Origin: Chitinophaga varians
Lineage (GTDB): Bacteria > Bacteroidota > Bacteroidia > Chitinophagales > Chitinophagaceae
Reading direction: 5' to 3'
Assembly: GCF_014529945.1 (NCBI RefSeq)
Contig: NZ_JACVFB010000003.1
Span: 868,001-932,000 of the forward strand
DNA length: 64,000 nucleotides
The notes under the pieces were generated by a model. It saw only the letters and a program-made list of their open reading frames with translations. It was not told where the DNA came from and searched no databases. The translations under genes and the position numbers were made by a program. Positions 28,344 to 37,114 of this stretch are shown one piece after another; within the stretch, counting starts at the first letter, position 1; the number at the start of each line of letters is the position of its first letter.

Positions 28344-30263
28344 TTACCAGCCCGGATTCTGCACCAGGTTTTTGTTGATGATCATCTCCGCGTTTTCTAT
28401 GGGCCAGAGGTAATCACGCATGCCGAAGCGCTGGTTGAACAGCAGGACCTCCTTGTAGTAGGAAGGCGCGGCATTCTGTGTGATGTCCCATCCCTTGATA
28501 GGATTATTGAGGGCTACGTGTGCAGTTTTCCATCTTCTCAGGTCCCAGAAACGTTGCCCTTCGAAACACAGCTCGATGCCTCTCTCCTGCTGAATAATTT
28601 CCCGCATGCCTTCTTTGGTGGTGTATTTCGTAGGGTTCTTGGAGAAGCTGGTCCATGCCTCTTCCACGGATTTGAGTCCTGCCCGTGCTCTTACCTGGTT
28701 GATCCATTGGGTAGTGCCGCCGCCGGGGCCATTTACTTCGTTCAGTGCTTCTGAGTACAACAGGTACAGATCGGCGAGCCGCATTTCCGGCCATGGATAA
28801 GCTACCAGCCCGCTGGCGATGTTACCGTCCGTGGCAGCGCTGCTTTCAATGTTCACTGTTTTCTTCACCCAGTAACCTGTTACGGAGTAGTTGCTGATAC
28901 CTCTTCTGGAAGCGATTTCAGTGGCGCGGCCTTTGACGAAATACAGAGCGCTGTCTTTGTTGTAATTCAATATCCAGTTGCCGAACCATACAGCACGGTC
29001 AAAAGCCACATCGGCATAAAACCGTGGCTCACGGTCGTAGTGCAGTTCCACGGTCTGTTCGCCGGTTTTGATGTAATATTTATCGGCTGCGGCAGCGGTG
29101 CGCAAGGTGTAACGCTTGCTATAGTCCCAGTTCTTATCTTCTGTGATGGGCACCCCGTTTTTGGAATAGAACATTTCTATCATCTTCAGGGTAGGCGCGA
29201 TAATACCTTTAGGTCCGGAGGTGCTGGCGCCGTTGGCGATCAGCGGCATAGACCAGCGTTGCATGTCTCCCGCGGTGCTGTTGGTATTGGGCCAGATCAC
29301 TTCGGTATTGTTCTGTTTATCGGTCATGGCTGCACGAATATCCAGCTGCGTCTGTAAGGTATCGTTGATCTTATAGCCGAAATTACCCGGGAAATGATAC
29401 AGCGTGTATCCGTTAGCGTGACACATCTCAATAGCTTCCTTGCAGGCTTGTGCCGCGCGGGTCCATTTTTCGGCACTGTAGCCGGGGTTAAACAGCTGTA
29501 TGCCCCGGTTGTCTACCATCCGGCTGTAATCGGGGTTACCGTTGAAAAAAGGACTGGCGGCGGTGACCAGCACCTTGGCTTTCAGTGCCAGCGCAATACA
29601 TTTAGTGATCCTTCCCAGCTCGGTGTTCTCGGTACCTTCCAGCTTGGCCGGCAGGAACTCGTTGCCGGCAGCTTCATCCAGCAACTGAACGATATAGTTG
29701 ATGCAACTATCTACTGGTTGACGGTATACCTGAACTTCTTCGGAACCGGCGGAAACAGGCAGGTTTTCTTTGATCAACGGAATCGGGCCATAGCAGCGCA
29801 GCAGGAAGAAATGGTAATAGGCTTTCAGGAATTTCACTTCTGCGATCCATCTCTCCCGCTCATACTGGCGCAGCTCCCTCACCTTGTCGATATTGGCCAG
29901 GAACGTATTACAGTCGCGGATGCCTATAAACAGGGAAGTACCGCGGGCCGAGCCGCTCCAGTAGTTGGCCAGCGGGCTGGTCATGCTTTGCAGCCCTTTG
30001 GCGATGTTGAAGTTGGTCGGGTCCACGTCCCGGATGGGATCATCATACCATACTTCGTCGGCGCCGTTGAAAGCCACATTATCATTGAAATGCCCGTTTT
30101 TAGGCATATAGGAGAAACAGGTGAACAGGTACTTCTCCGCGGAAGAACGCAGGGTGAAAGCGTTGTCGATCGTAGGCACGTTGTCGGGCACCACATCGAG
30201 GTACTTGCTGCAGGAGCAGAAAGCGCCTATCCATACCAGTGCGATCAATATTTTATATCTCAT
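28344..30263 (-). CDS. SusD/RagB-family lipoprotein (GH105 locus)
   Basis: 639 residues, the longest SusD here. Lipobox FCSC then SKYLDVVPD. Family features are KFLKAYYHFFLLRCYGPIPLI, the loop near 190-200, and the C-terminal EERGIELCFEGQRFWDLRRWK-like segment (QERGIELCFEGQRFWDLRR). It starts 20 bp after the SusC stop. The long middle section may form a larger glycan-binding face. Confidence 0.94.
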   Translation of the reverse strand: MRYKILIALVWIGAFCSCSKYLDVVPDNVPTIDNAFTLRSSAEKYLFTCFSYMPKNGHFNDNVAFNGADEVWYDDPIRDVDPTNFNIAKGLQSMTSPLANYWSGSARGTSLFIGIRDCNTFLANIDKVRELRQYERERWIAEVKFLKAYYHFFLLRCYGPIPLIKENLPVSAGSEEVQVYRQPVDSCINYIVQLLDEAAGNEFLPAKLEGTENTELGRITKCIALALKAKVLVTAASPFFNGNPDYSRMVDNRGIQLFNPGYSAEKWTRAAQACKEAIEMCHANGYTLYHFPGNFGYKINDTLQTQLDIRAAMTDKQNNTEVIWPNTNSTAGDMQRWSMPLIANGASTSGPKGIIAPTLKMIEMFYSKNGVPITEDKNWDYSKRYTLRTAAAADKYYIKTGEQTVELHYDREPRFYADVAFDRAVWFGNWILNYNKDSALYFVKGRATEIASRRGISNYSVTGYWVKKTVNIESSAATDGNIASGLVAYPWPEMRLADLYLLYSEALNEVNGPGGGTTQWINQVRARAGLKSVEEAWTSFSKNPTKYTTKEGMREIIQQERGIELCFEGQRFWDLRRWKTAHVALNNPIKGWDITQNAAPSYYKEVLLFNQRFGMRDYLWPIENAEMIINKNLVQNPGW

Positions 30264-30283
30264 GATTGATTTTTTTTAAGTTA

Positions 30284-33200
30284 TCAGAAGCCGACCATCA
30301 ACCCGAAGTTGACAACACGCTGAATCGGGTAACCAAGGCCTTTACCGCCCATTTCGATATCCCACAGTTTGAATTTGGAGAACGTGAGCAGGTTGGTAGC
30401 GTTCGCGTATATCCGCAGATTAGACATGTGGATACGCTGTATAATGCGCTGCGGTACGGTGTAGCCCAGCTCCACCTGTTTGAGGCGGAGGAAGGCGCCA
30501 TTACGCATGAACCAGGTGCTGCTCTGGGTGCTGTTGGTATTGAGCACAGGGCTGAGGCGGGGCCAGAGCGCGTAGAGGTCACGGTTTTCTTCCGACCAGT
30601 GACTGTCTGCATATGCTTTCAGCAGTTGTGTTTCAGAAGTCACCGCGCTGTTATCATCCACATCGATAAAAGGCGACGTAGCGTTGACGTCAATCCAGAA
30701 GGAAGAGCGGGCGGAACCCTGGAAGAAAGCGGAGAAGTCAACACCTTTGTATTTGGCGCTGAAGCCGAAGCCGTAGATGATTTCCGGCGTGGTAGGATAA
30801 CCGATGGGCACCATATCGCTGGGCGTGATCTGGCCGTCGCCGTTCACATCCCGGAATTTGATATCACCGCCCATGGTTTTGAAGTTGCCGAAAGCCTGTT
30901 GGGGAGAGCTTCTTACTTCCTCGTCATCGATAAAGAGGCGTTCTGCGATATATCCCCAGCGTTGAGAAATCGGGTAGCCTACATGGTAACGGTACCATTC
31001 ATCGTAGCGGGGTTCTTCATAAGCCTGGAATTTATTCCGGGCGAATGTGAAGTTGCCCCGCATGGTCAGGAAAAATTCTTTGCCGATGTTGGTATTGAAA
31101 TCAGCCGTAAAATCGAACGCATTGGATTGTGCCTTGCCGACGTTGGCTTTGGGCGTAGCCTGCAATCCCATTGTCTTGGGCGTGGAAGCGCGGTCCATCA
31201 GGATGTTGTACCGTTGTTCGGTGAAGTATTCCGCGATGATGTCCAGTTTATTGAAGAGGCTGATCTCCAGTCCGAAGGTGGAGTTTCTGGCCGTCTCCCA
31301 GGTGATGGCCTGGTTATCATAGCGGCCGATGGAGATACCTGAACGGTTGTAGCCACCATTCACGCCGAAAGTAGCGCCTTTCTTGCTATCGTTCATGTTC
31401 ACGTTGGAGAGGTAGAAGAAGCGGTCATCTTCATTACCGATGGCGTCATTACCTACGAGGCCATAGTTGGCTCTGACCTTCAGCTTATTGACCACCCTTT
31501 CCAGCGGTTTAAAGAATTTTTCATTGGAAACGTACCAGGCCGCGCCCGCGGAGGGGAAGAAGCCGTAGCGCTCTGTTTTGTAGAAACGCTCGGAGCCATT
31601 ATAGCCGAAGTTAAATTCACCGAAGAAACGATTGTCGTAGGAATAGGTAGCGCGGCCGGACAGCCCCAGGTTACGGGAAGGCAGCGATTTCTGTAACAGG
31701 TTCACGGACGGATTGGAGATATCGTCGATCGTTTGCAGATTATTGCGCGCAATGAAGATGAGCATACCCGCCAGGCCGTGTTTATCAAAAGTACGGTTAT
31801 AGTCGACCGCAGATTCCAGATAGAAGGTAGATGCTACTGTCCTTTTGCCCGGTACATAGTTCAGGTAGTCGGTACCCTGGTCGGGGTTGATGTCCCGCAG
31901 CACGTAGGTGTTGTTAAGCTTATCGTAGTTGTTGGCTGCGTACCAGAAAGGATTATACTGGCGGGACACATCGAAGTAAGCCTGCCGGTTGGTATTCATC
32001 ATAGCGCGGACCGAGAGTCCTTTAGTGATAAAAGAAGACAGGTCCTGTTTTATTTCAAACTGCGCCAGCATGAGGGAGCGGGAATATTGTTTATATCCCT
32101 TCACCATGTCGGCGTAGGGGTTTAGGTATTCGCCGTTGTTGAAGTTGCCGAAGAGCGGATGGGCAACGAACTGGTGGGCATCGTCTGCGGGATAATAAGC
32201 CGGGAAGAGCACCTGATTGGACCAGATCATTTTCTGGTAGAGTTTTTCGCCGCCGTCTATCGGGCCTTTATATTCATCGAAGGTGCCGTGCAAGCGTACC
32301 ATCGCGCTGGTGGATTTGGTCACCCGGATGTTGACGTTGGAGCGCAGCGTATAGGTAGTGAGATCGATGTTGTTGTTGAAGTTGTTGCGGCCGTCTACAT
32401 TGAGGATACCGTTGTCTTTCGTATAGCCGCCGGACACGAAGTAGGTAGCTATTTGTCCACCGCCGCCCAGGTTGAAGTTAGCGCGTTTGTTGACCGTCTG
32501 TTTTTTGAAGAGCATTTCTTTCCAGTTGGTGGTAGGAAATACGTCTTTATTGGTACCGGCTTTGGTATTGTCTATTTTGCTTTGCGGATAGGTGACCGGG
32601 GCCAGCGGGTTACGGGTGAGCACCGCTTCGTTGTTCAGCTCCATATAGGTGATGGGGTCGGCCAGTTCCACATCGCGGGTGGGTGCGGAGATGGAGTTTT
32701 CGAGGCGGAGGTTGAATTTGGCTTTACCTTCCTTGCCTTCCTTTGTGGTAACGAGGATAACGCCGTTAGCGCCACGGGCGCCGTAGAGGGCGTTGGCCGT
32801 GGCGTCTTTCATGATAGAGAAGCTGGCGATATCGTCTGTGTTGAGGCGTGCCAGTTCCGTCACATCGTATTCGATACCATCGATGAGGATGAGCGGGCTT
32901 TTTTTGTAGCCGAAGGTGGTGGCGCCGCGGATGAAGAATTCCGCGTTGTCCATGCCTGGCTCGCCGCTACGCTGGTAGGCGATGACGCCGGCGAGGCGAC
33001 CTGCCAGTGCTGTGGTCAGGTTGCTGGACGGCACTTTCAGTTCACCCGGATTGATGGTGGTGATGGAGCCGATGACTGAAGCTTTTTTCTGTTTACCGTA
33101 GGCTACGATCACTGTTTCATTCAGCTGACTGGAAGACGCTTTCAGTTTCACATTGATGATACCGCGGTTGGTGAGTGGTATTTCCTGTGGCGTGTAGCCT

Positions 33201-33484
33201 ACCATCGTATAGACGATCACGGTAGTGTTGTCCGGTACCGCGAGGATATAGCGGCCGTTCATATCGGTGGTGGTCCCGATGTTGGGACTGTTTTTCACCA
33301 GTACGGTAACACCCGGCATGGGTGAACCGGAGGTGTCTGTTACCAGTCCGCGCACTTCTTTTTTAAGGCTTTTTTCCGTGACAGTGCCGGTTGTTGTTGG
33401 CTGCTGTGCAGGCGTCTTTCCCGGCAGGAGTACCAGCAATGACACGCCTATGCAACATAGGAGAAAGAGGATGCTGTTTTTCAT
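30284..33484 (-). CDS. SusC/RagA TonB-dependent transporter without STN domain
   Basis: 1066 residues from the ATG at 33484, which gives a clean signal peptide (MKNSILFLLCCIGVSLLVLL, ending TPAQQ); an upstream in-frame extension to 33541 adds 19 residues that spoil the signal. The order is carboxypeptidase-D-like domain (VRGLVTDTSGSPMPGVTVLV, about 45-120), TonB-box-like LNETVIVAYGK, plug (about 135-240, GANGVILVTTKEG), and barrel. It lacks the STN domain that the other four SusC proteins have, and no sigma or FecR gene lies upstream. Two LacI-type operators do. It probably imports a pectin-like oligosaccharide, judging by the GH105 enzyme downstream. Confidence 0.95.
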   Translation of the reverse strand: MKNSILFLLCCIGVSLLVLLPGKTPAQQPTTTGTVTEKSLKKEVRGLVTDTSGSPMPGVTVLVKNSPNIGTTTDMNGRYILAVPDNTTVIVYTMVGYTPQEIPLTNRGIINVKLKASSSQLNETVIVAYGKQKKASVIGSITTINPGELKVPSSNLTTALAGRLAGVIAYQRSGEPGMDNAEFFIRGATTFGYKKSPLILIDGIEYDVTELARLNTDDIASFSIMKDATANALYGARGANGVILVTTKEGKEGKAKFNLRLENSISAPTRDVELADPITYMELNNEAVLTRNPLAPVTYPQSKIDNTKAGTNKDVFPTTNWKEMLFKKQTVNKRANFNLGGGGQIATYFVSGGYTKDNGILNVDGRNNFNNNIDLTTYTLRSNVNIRVTKSTSAMVRLHGTFDEYKGPIDGGEKLYQKMIWSNQVLFPAYYPADDAHQFVAHPLFGNFNNGEYLNPYADMVKGYKQYSRSLMLAQFEIKQDLSSFITKGLSVRAMMNTNRQAYFDVSRQYNPFWYAANNYDKLNNTYVLRDINPDQGTDYLNYVPGKRTVASTFYLESAVDYNRTFDKHGLAGMLIFIARNNLQTIDDISNPSVNLLQKSLPSRNLGLSGRATYSYDNRFFGEFNFGYNGSERFYKTERYGFFPSAGAAWYVSNEKFFKPLERVVNKLKVRANYGLVGNDAIGNEDDRFFYLSNVNMNDSKKGATFGVNGGYNRSGISIGRYDNQAITWETARNSTFGLEISLFNKLDIIAEYFTEQRYNILMDRASTPKTMGLQATPKANVGKAQSNAFDFTADFNTNIGKEFFLTMRGNFTFARNKFQAYEEPRYDEWYRYHVGYPISQRWGYIAERLFIDDEEVRSSPQQAFGNFKTMGGDIKFRDVNGDGQITPSDMVPIGYPTTPEIIYGFGFSAKYKGVDFSAFFQGSARSSFWIDVNATSPFIDVDDNSAVTSETQLLKAYADSHWSEENRDLYALWPRLSPVLNTNSTQSSTWFMRNGAFLRLKQVELGYTVPQRIIQRIHMSNLRIYANATNLLTFSKFKLWDIEMGGKGLGYPIQRVVNFGLMVGF

Positions 33485-33669
33485 GTGAAATTTATTTAGG
33501 CAGACCGTAGGCCATGGGCATAGGTCTCTCAGGCAGGGCACTGTAATAGCTCCTGCTGGTAATTAAACTGCTTTGGTTGATGTCAGTGTTGTCGTGGTTT
33601 TATTATGGTACTGGTAAATTTTCGTACATGCGTACTGGTTTTATAGTTGATAAATAGTTGTCCATTTAT

Positions 33670-33683
33670 TGCAATCGTTTGCA
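33670..33683. promoter_or_regulatory. LacI/GalR-type operator 1
   Basis: TGCAATCGTTTGCA fits the LacI-family operator consensus TGnAAnCGnTTnCA at every fixed position. It is palindromic except for the two free positions. It lies 186 bp upstream of the SusC start codon, so either a long leader or looping with the second site is likely. The regulator gene is not in this window. Confidence 0.75.
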
Positions 33684-33754
33684 TTAAAACTGCCGAAAAA
33701 GGCAAGACTACTGCCATCTTTCCCGTCAGATGAGCAGCAGTTAACTATTTGAAA

Positions 33755-33768
33755 TGCAATCGTTTGCA
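33755..33768. promoter_or_regulatory. LacI/GalR-type operator 2
   Basis: The same 14 bp, TGCAATCGTTTGCA, repeated 85 bp from operator 1 and in the same orientation. 85 bp is about eight helical turns, so two repressor dimers would lie on the same face of the DNA. The six bases after it (TTAAAA) are also shared. Confidence 0.75.
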
Positions 33769-34090
33769 TTAAAATAGCCGGAAAAACATCTTCAGTCAGT
33801 CATCATTTGTCAGTAAAAAATCTGTGGAAACGTGGTCGTCTTCAGGATTTCATAACGCTCGTCAGTACAAGGATCAGCTTTAGTTCAGTCAGTGGAAATA
33901 CAGTTCTGCTTTGGATTCACAGCACATTTCGGGAGTCACGGTGGTCTGTTTTCTGTTCGCTTAAGATCGTTAAATTTCGGTTGAATCTTATAACAAATAT
34001 GGAGAAAAATAGGATAGGTTGTTCATTTGATTTTAACAAAGACGCATACTTTTTTCGCTGGGAGGGTAAAATGTACACTTAATAAAAAGA

Positions 34091-34118
34091 ACGGTGTCTT
34101 CTTTTGTGGAGACACCGT
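34091..34118 (-). terminator. Rho-independent terminator of the class V enzyme gene
   Basis: Stem ACGGTGTCT/AGACACCGT (9 bp) with a 10-base loop, followed on the minus strand by TCTTTTTATT. It lies 8 bp after the stop codon of the PLP enzyme gene. Confidence 0.8.
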
Positions 34119-34125
34119 CTGTTGT

Positions 34126-35358
34126 TTATATGATTTCCTTTAACGACCCGATGAAAAAATTAATCTCCTCTTCGGTATTATAGTAATGCGGCGAAGCCCT
34201 GACAGCCCATTTCACTCCCTTCTCATCAAAGTCCAGCACACCAAAGGCACGGTAACTGGGTACCACGTTGATCTTTCTCTGTAACAGTTCCTTTACGATA
34301 TGTACGGGATCGCCGCCCTCCACATGAAAAGTTACCAGTCCGCCTTTTTCGGGTCCCCGGTCCAGTACCCTTACCTTGTTCAGCGCCGCTAGTTTTTCTC
34401 TGGTGATGCCCGCCATCAGCTGTACCTGTTGCCAGATCCGATCTTCCCCCACCTGCAGGCAGTACTCAATCGCCGCTTTGGTACCTATTACCGTGGAATA
34501 GGCAAACTCCCAATCCTCAAACCGCTTCGCATCGGGTTGTTGTTTATACGTGTCTTTGGTTGTCCACTCTGCGCCCCGCATGTCGATGAACATAGGCTCC
34601 AGTCCGGCTTCCAGCGCCCGGTCGCTGATATACAGCGCACCGGTGCCACGGGGCCCTCTCAGGAACTTGCGGCAGGTCATACTTAAGAAATCGCATTGCA
34701 GCGCTTCCACATCCAGCTTCATTTGTCCCGCGCTCTGGCAGGCATCCAGTATGTACCAGGTTTTACCGGGGTGTGTTTTTGAGTAACTATCATAAATAGC
34801 GGCGATATCCTGTACCGGCTGTACCAGTCCTGAGTTGGTGGGAATATGCGTAATCGCCAGCAGCCGGGGTTTATAGTAATGCAGCTTTCCCTGCAGATCG
34901 TCCAGGTCTACCCCACCGATAGCCGCGTTGTCAATGTGAACGATTTTGACGCCCAGTCTTTTCTCTAAAGAAAGGAACTGGATTTGGTTAGACACAAAAT
35001 CATCGCGGTCTGTCAGTATCACATCGTCTTTTTCAAAAGGAATGGCTGACAAAGCCCTGGTATAGGCATCCGTGGCGCTGGCCGTAAAAGCGATATTGGA
35101 CGGCTGGCAGTTCAGCAGCAACGCACATTGCTGGTAAAAGCCCTTTATGACCTCCGCCTGTAAAGCCGAGGCTTCATAGCCGCCGATGCGGGATTCCAGG
35201 GAGAGATGGTCCAGCTGCGCCTGTGTCACCACATCGGGCATCAGACCCGATCCCGCGTTGTTCAGGTGCACTACATGCCTGGTACCGGTTGTTTCGTCTC
35301 TGAAGCGGCGTATCTCTTCTGCTGAAAACGCAGTAGCCGCCGGAGTATGGATAGTCAT
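34126..35358 (-). CDS. Class V aminotransferase-fold PLP enzyme (cysteine desulfurase-like)
   Basis: 410 residues, cytoplasmic. The fold-type I marks are LNNAGSGLMP at 32-41, WYILDACQSAGQ at 201-212 (Asp205 contacts the PLP ring nitrogen) and SMTCRKFLRGPRGTGALY, in which Lys231 is the expected PLP Schiff-base lysine. FTASATDAYTRAL (91-103) is the phosphate-binding region. The family includes cysteine desulfurases, isopenicillin-N epimerase-like and ergothioneine-type lyases; the substrate cannot be set from sequence. There is no SufS/IscS active-site Cys loop that I can identify with confidence. It is divergent from an Lrp/AsnC regulator 113 bp away that may control it. Confidence 0.85.
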   Translation of the reverse strand: MTIHTPAATAFSAEEIRRFRDETTGTRHVVHLNNAGSGLMPDVVTQAQLDHLSLESRIGGYEASALQAEVIKGFYQQCALLLNCQPSNIAFTASATDAYTRALSAIPFEKDDVILTDRDDFVSNQIQFLSLEKRLGVKIVHIDNAAIGGVDLDDLQGKLHYYKPRLLAITHIPTNSGLVQPVQDIAAIYDSYSKTHPGKTWYILDACQSAGQMKLDVEALQCDFLSMTCRKFLRGPRGTGALYISDRALEAGLEPMFIDMRGAEWTTKDTYKQQPDAKRFEDWEFAYSTVIGTKAAIEYCLQVGEDRIWQQVQLMAGITREKLAALNKVRVLDRGPEKGGLVTFHVEGGDPVHIVKELLQRKINVVPSYRAFGVLDFDEKGVKWAVRASPHYYNTEEEINFFIGSLKEII

Positions 35359-35380
35359 GGTATGATTGTTTTTCTCTATG

Positions 35381-35388
35381 CAAAAATA
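35381..35388 (-). promoter_or_regulatory. -7 element (TATTTTTG on the minus strand)
   Basis: A TAnnTTTG match 23 bp upstream of the class V enzyme start codon, in the divergent region shared with the Lrp/AsnC gene. No good -33 element at the usual distance. Confidence 0.35.
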
Positions 35389-35471
35389 CCGGCGTTAGCG
35401 CGACTAATTTCCGCATTATCTGCCCACAACCGGCATATTTTACCTATTTTCCTGTTATAAACGGGTAAATT

Positions 35472-35933
35472 ATGTTTCAACTGGATGATTACGATAAAGC
35501 GTTGCTCCGCCTGTTACAACAAAACAACCGGCTCACCACGGAGCAGCTTGCCGATGAGGTGAACCTGAGCCAGAGCGCCGTACAACGGCGGCTGACCAAA
35601 CTGCGAAATGAAAAAGTTATCGAGGCCGATGTCGCGATTGTATCTCCCTTAGCAGCAGGCGTAGGCATTACCTGCGTGGTAGATGTCGTGTTGCATGAAG
35701 GCAGCTCTAAGTCAATAGATAAATTCAAGGCCGCCATGAAAAACTGCGCCGAGGTGGCGCAGTGTTATTATGTTACCGGTACATATGATTTTGTGCTGAT
35801 CGTGCATACCCGGGATATGGCACATTTTGAGGCATTCTCCAAAAAACATCTCATGGACAATCAAAACCTCAAACATTTTTATACACACGTGGTGATGGAC
35901 AAAGTGAAGGTCAGCTACAACGTACCGCTGTAG
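35472..35933 (+). CDS. Lrp/AsnC-family transcriptional regulator
   Basis: 153 residues. An N-terminal helix-turn-helix (about 5-55: LDDYDKALLRLLQQNNRLTT, LADEVNLSQSAVQRRLTKLR) is followed by an alpha/beta RAM domain (about 68-150) with CAEVAQCYYVTGTYDFVLIV, the usual effector-binding stretch. Lrp/AsnC proteins sense amino acids. The divergent neighbour is a PLP enzyme, so it probably controls that gene in response to an amino acid. It ends 2 bp before the convergent TfoX-domain gene. Confidence 0.93.
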   Translation: MFQLDDYDKALLRLLQQNNRLTTEQLADEVNLSQSAVQRRLTKLRNEKVIEADVAIVSPLAAGVGITCVVDVVLHEGSSKSIDKFKAAMKNCAEVAQCYYVTGTYDFVLIVHTRDMAHFEAFSKKHLMDNQNLKHFYTHVVMDKVKVSYNVPL

Positions 35934-35935
35934 CC

Positions 35936-36274
35936 TTATAGCTTGGTTTTACCGCGTCTTCCGGCAGCCATTCCCTGTTTGGCCCACTTACGCATCTCCT
36001 TCTCATCGGTATAGGCCGATTCCGGCGCGCTGCGATAAGGCTCGTACGTAGGCGTTCCATCTTTCTTTGTGCCCCGCAACCATTCACTGCCGGCTGCATC
36101 CCATACCAGATCGCTTTCATCATCCGTCCGGAACCAAAGCTGCTCTCCCGCCACATAAGCGAAGAGAACACCTTCCAGATAAATAGCCTGTCCCTGCATA
36201 ATTGGCCGCGTGCTGATAGGGCCAATAGGCTGTATACATTTTCTCACCCAGGAGATCAGTTGTTCTTCGTTCAT
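35936..36274 (-). CDS. TfoX N-terminal-domain protein
   Basis: 112 residues from the ATG at 36274 (MNEEQLISWVRK); a longer in-frame opening to 36379 codes an unlikely leader and would overlap the upstream gene. The pattern VRKCIQPIGPISTRPIMQGQAIYLEGVLFAYV followed by LWFRTDD matches the TfoX/Sxy N-terminal domain, an alpha/beta fold with no firm biochemical role outside competence regulation in gamma-proteobacteria. The C-terminal tail is basic (AKQGMAAGRRGKTKL). Stand-alone members like this are common and poorly understood. Confidence 0.75.
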   Translation of the reverse strand: MNEEQLISWVRKCIQPIGPISTRPIMQGQAIYLEGVLFAYVAGEQLWFRTDDESDLVWDAAGSEWLRGTKKDGTPTYEPYRSAPESAYTDEKEMRKWAKQGMAAGRRGKTKL

Positions 36275-36326
36275 GGTGCGAAGGTAAGAAAAGTTCGGAG
36301 GATGGGGATGGAGGCGACGGCTGCAC

Positions 36327-36713
36327 TTATTTAGGTACATGCCATCCGGATATAATAATTCCATGCCGCGAAGCGACAATATTTTTTACAGAATCGTAAG
36401 TGTTCACATCGCACATTAAATTTCCATGGCTATAATTCATTGAGATGGAATAGTAGGTTGTATCGACGGCGTTCCAATTATTAACCTCTTTCACATATAG
36501 ATCAGCATCGGCCACAAAAACCTCCACCACTTGCATACTACTTAATATAGCATAAGACCCGTCACCACCTGATGCTCCAACATAGAGATCATTATTTTCA
36601 TTTTTCAGGAGATAGAAGTTACCGGCTATCTTTTTTTCATCGCTCATATATGCGTCTAAGCAAGCGCTGTTAAAAAAAGTAAGCACCAGACATAGGATTA
36701 CGTATCTTACCAT
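36327..36713 (-). CDS. Small exported hypothetical protein
   Basis: 128 residues. A hydrophobic N-terminus (VRYVILCLVLTFFNSAC) is followed by a Cys at 18, possibly a lipoprotein, although NSAC is a weak lipobox. The rest looks like a small beta-rich domain (YLLKNENNDLYVGASGGD, MQVVEVFVADADLYVKEVNNW). Not recognised. It lies in an A+T-rich islet beside an Imm35-type gene (32 bp apart), so a bacteriocin or toxin-immunity link is possible but not shown. Confidence 0.6.
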   Translation of the reverse strand: MVRYVILCLVLTFFNSACLDAYMSDEKKIAGNFYLLKNENNDLYVGASGGDGSYAILSSMQVVEVFVADADLYVKEVNNWNAVDTTYYSISMNYSHGNLMCDVNTYDSVKNIVASRHGIIISGWHVPK

Positions 36714-36745
36714 TTAGGATAAATATTACTTGTACTGAACGTCTA

Positions 36746-37027
36746 TTACTGCTGCTTCATCATTTGTATATATTCTTCAATATACACCTCCTCAGAATAG
36801 GCAGTCCCTGTTACATATAAACTACCATCATACTTGTTAATAATAAACGGAGCGTTACCAAGCAGTATTTCTGAATAATCACCAGTTCTCAGGTATTCCG
36901 CCGATTGATAGAAAAACAACCATCCATACTCAAATTCAATAGTATGCTCGGTAAGCAAACACACATTAAGATCCATTTCATTCAGGTAGCCGTTCGCTTT
37001 TAACAGCGCATCTTCATAAGTTATCAT
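36746..37027 (-). CDS. Imm35/YrhB-type immunity-like protein
   Basis: 93 residues, no signal peptide. The pattern EYGWLFFYQSAEYLRTGDYSE then LLGNAPFIINKYDGSLYVTGTA matches the Imm35 (YrhB) family, small cytoplasmic proteins found beside polymorphic toxins or as orphans that protect against a neighbour's toxin. No toxin gene is present in the window, so it would be an orphan immunity protein. The next gene begins 32 bp downstream in the same direction. Confidence 0.7.
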   Translation of the reverse strand: MITYEDALLKANGYLNEMDLNVCLLTEHTIEFEYGWLFFYQSAEYLRTGDYSEILLGNAPFIINKYDGSLYVTGTAYSEEVYIEEYIQMMKQQ

Positions 37028-37114
37028 TTTTAATACAGACAGTGATGATTCGCAAAAAAGATTTCATAGAGTATTGACTGTTTGTGTTCATATTGCAGGT
37101 ATCAACTAAGACTT

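Larger units (their letters stand above)
33485..34089. promoter_or_regulatory. Promoter region of the GH105 SusC operon
   Basis: About 600 bp without a credible gene. It holds the two LacI-type operators described separately, inside a direct repeat (33670-33696 and 33755-33781) in which the operator is followed by TTAAAA and a GCCG-A-rich tail. Nothing else was recognised in 33790-34089; the base composition is more A+T-rich than the genes. Confidence 0.5.

Noticed and set aside
33485..33541. N-terminal extension of the STN-less SusC
   Set aside because: It would bury the signal peptide behind 19 polar residues.
33807..34082. 91-codon open frame on the plus strand in the SusC promoter region
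   Set aside because: It needs a TTG start, has no recognisable domain or ribosome site, and an unlikely composition. Treated as chance.
36275..36379. N-terminal extension of the TfoX-domain gene
   Set aside because: It codes a Pro/His-rich leader not found in the family and overlaps the upstream gene. The ATG at 36274 fits the domain.
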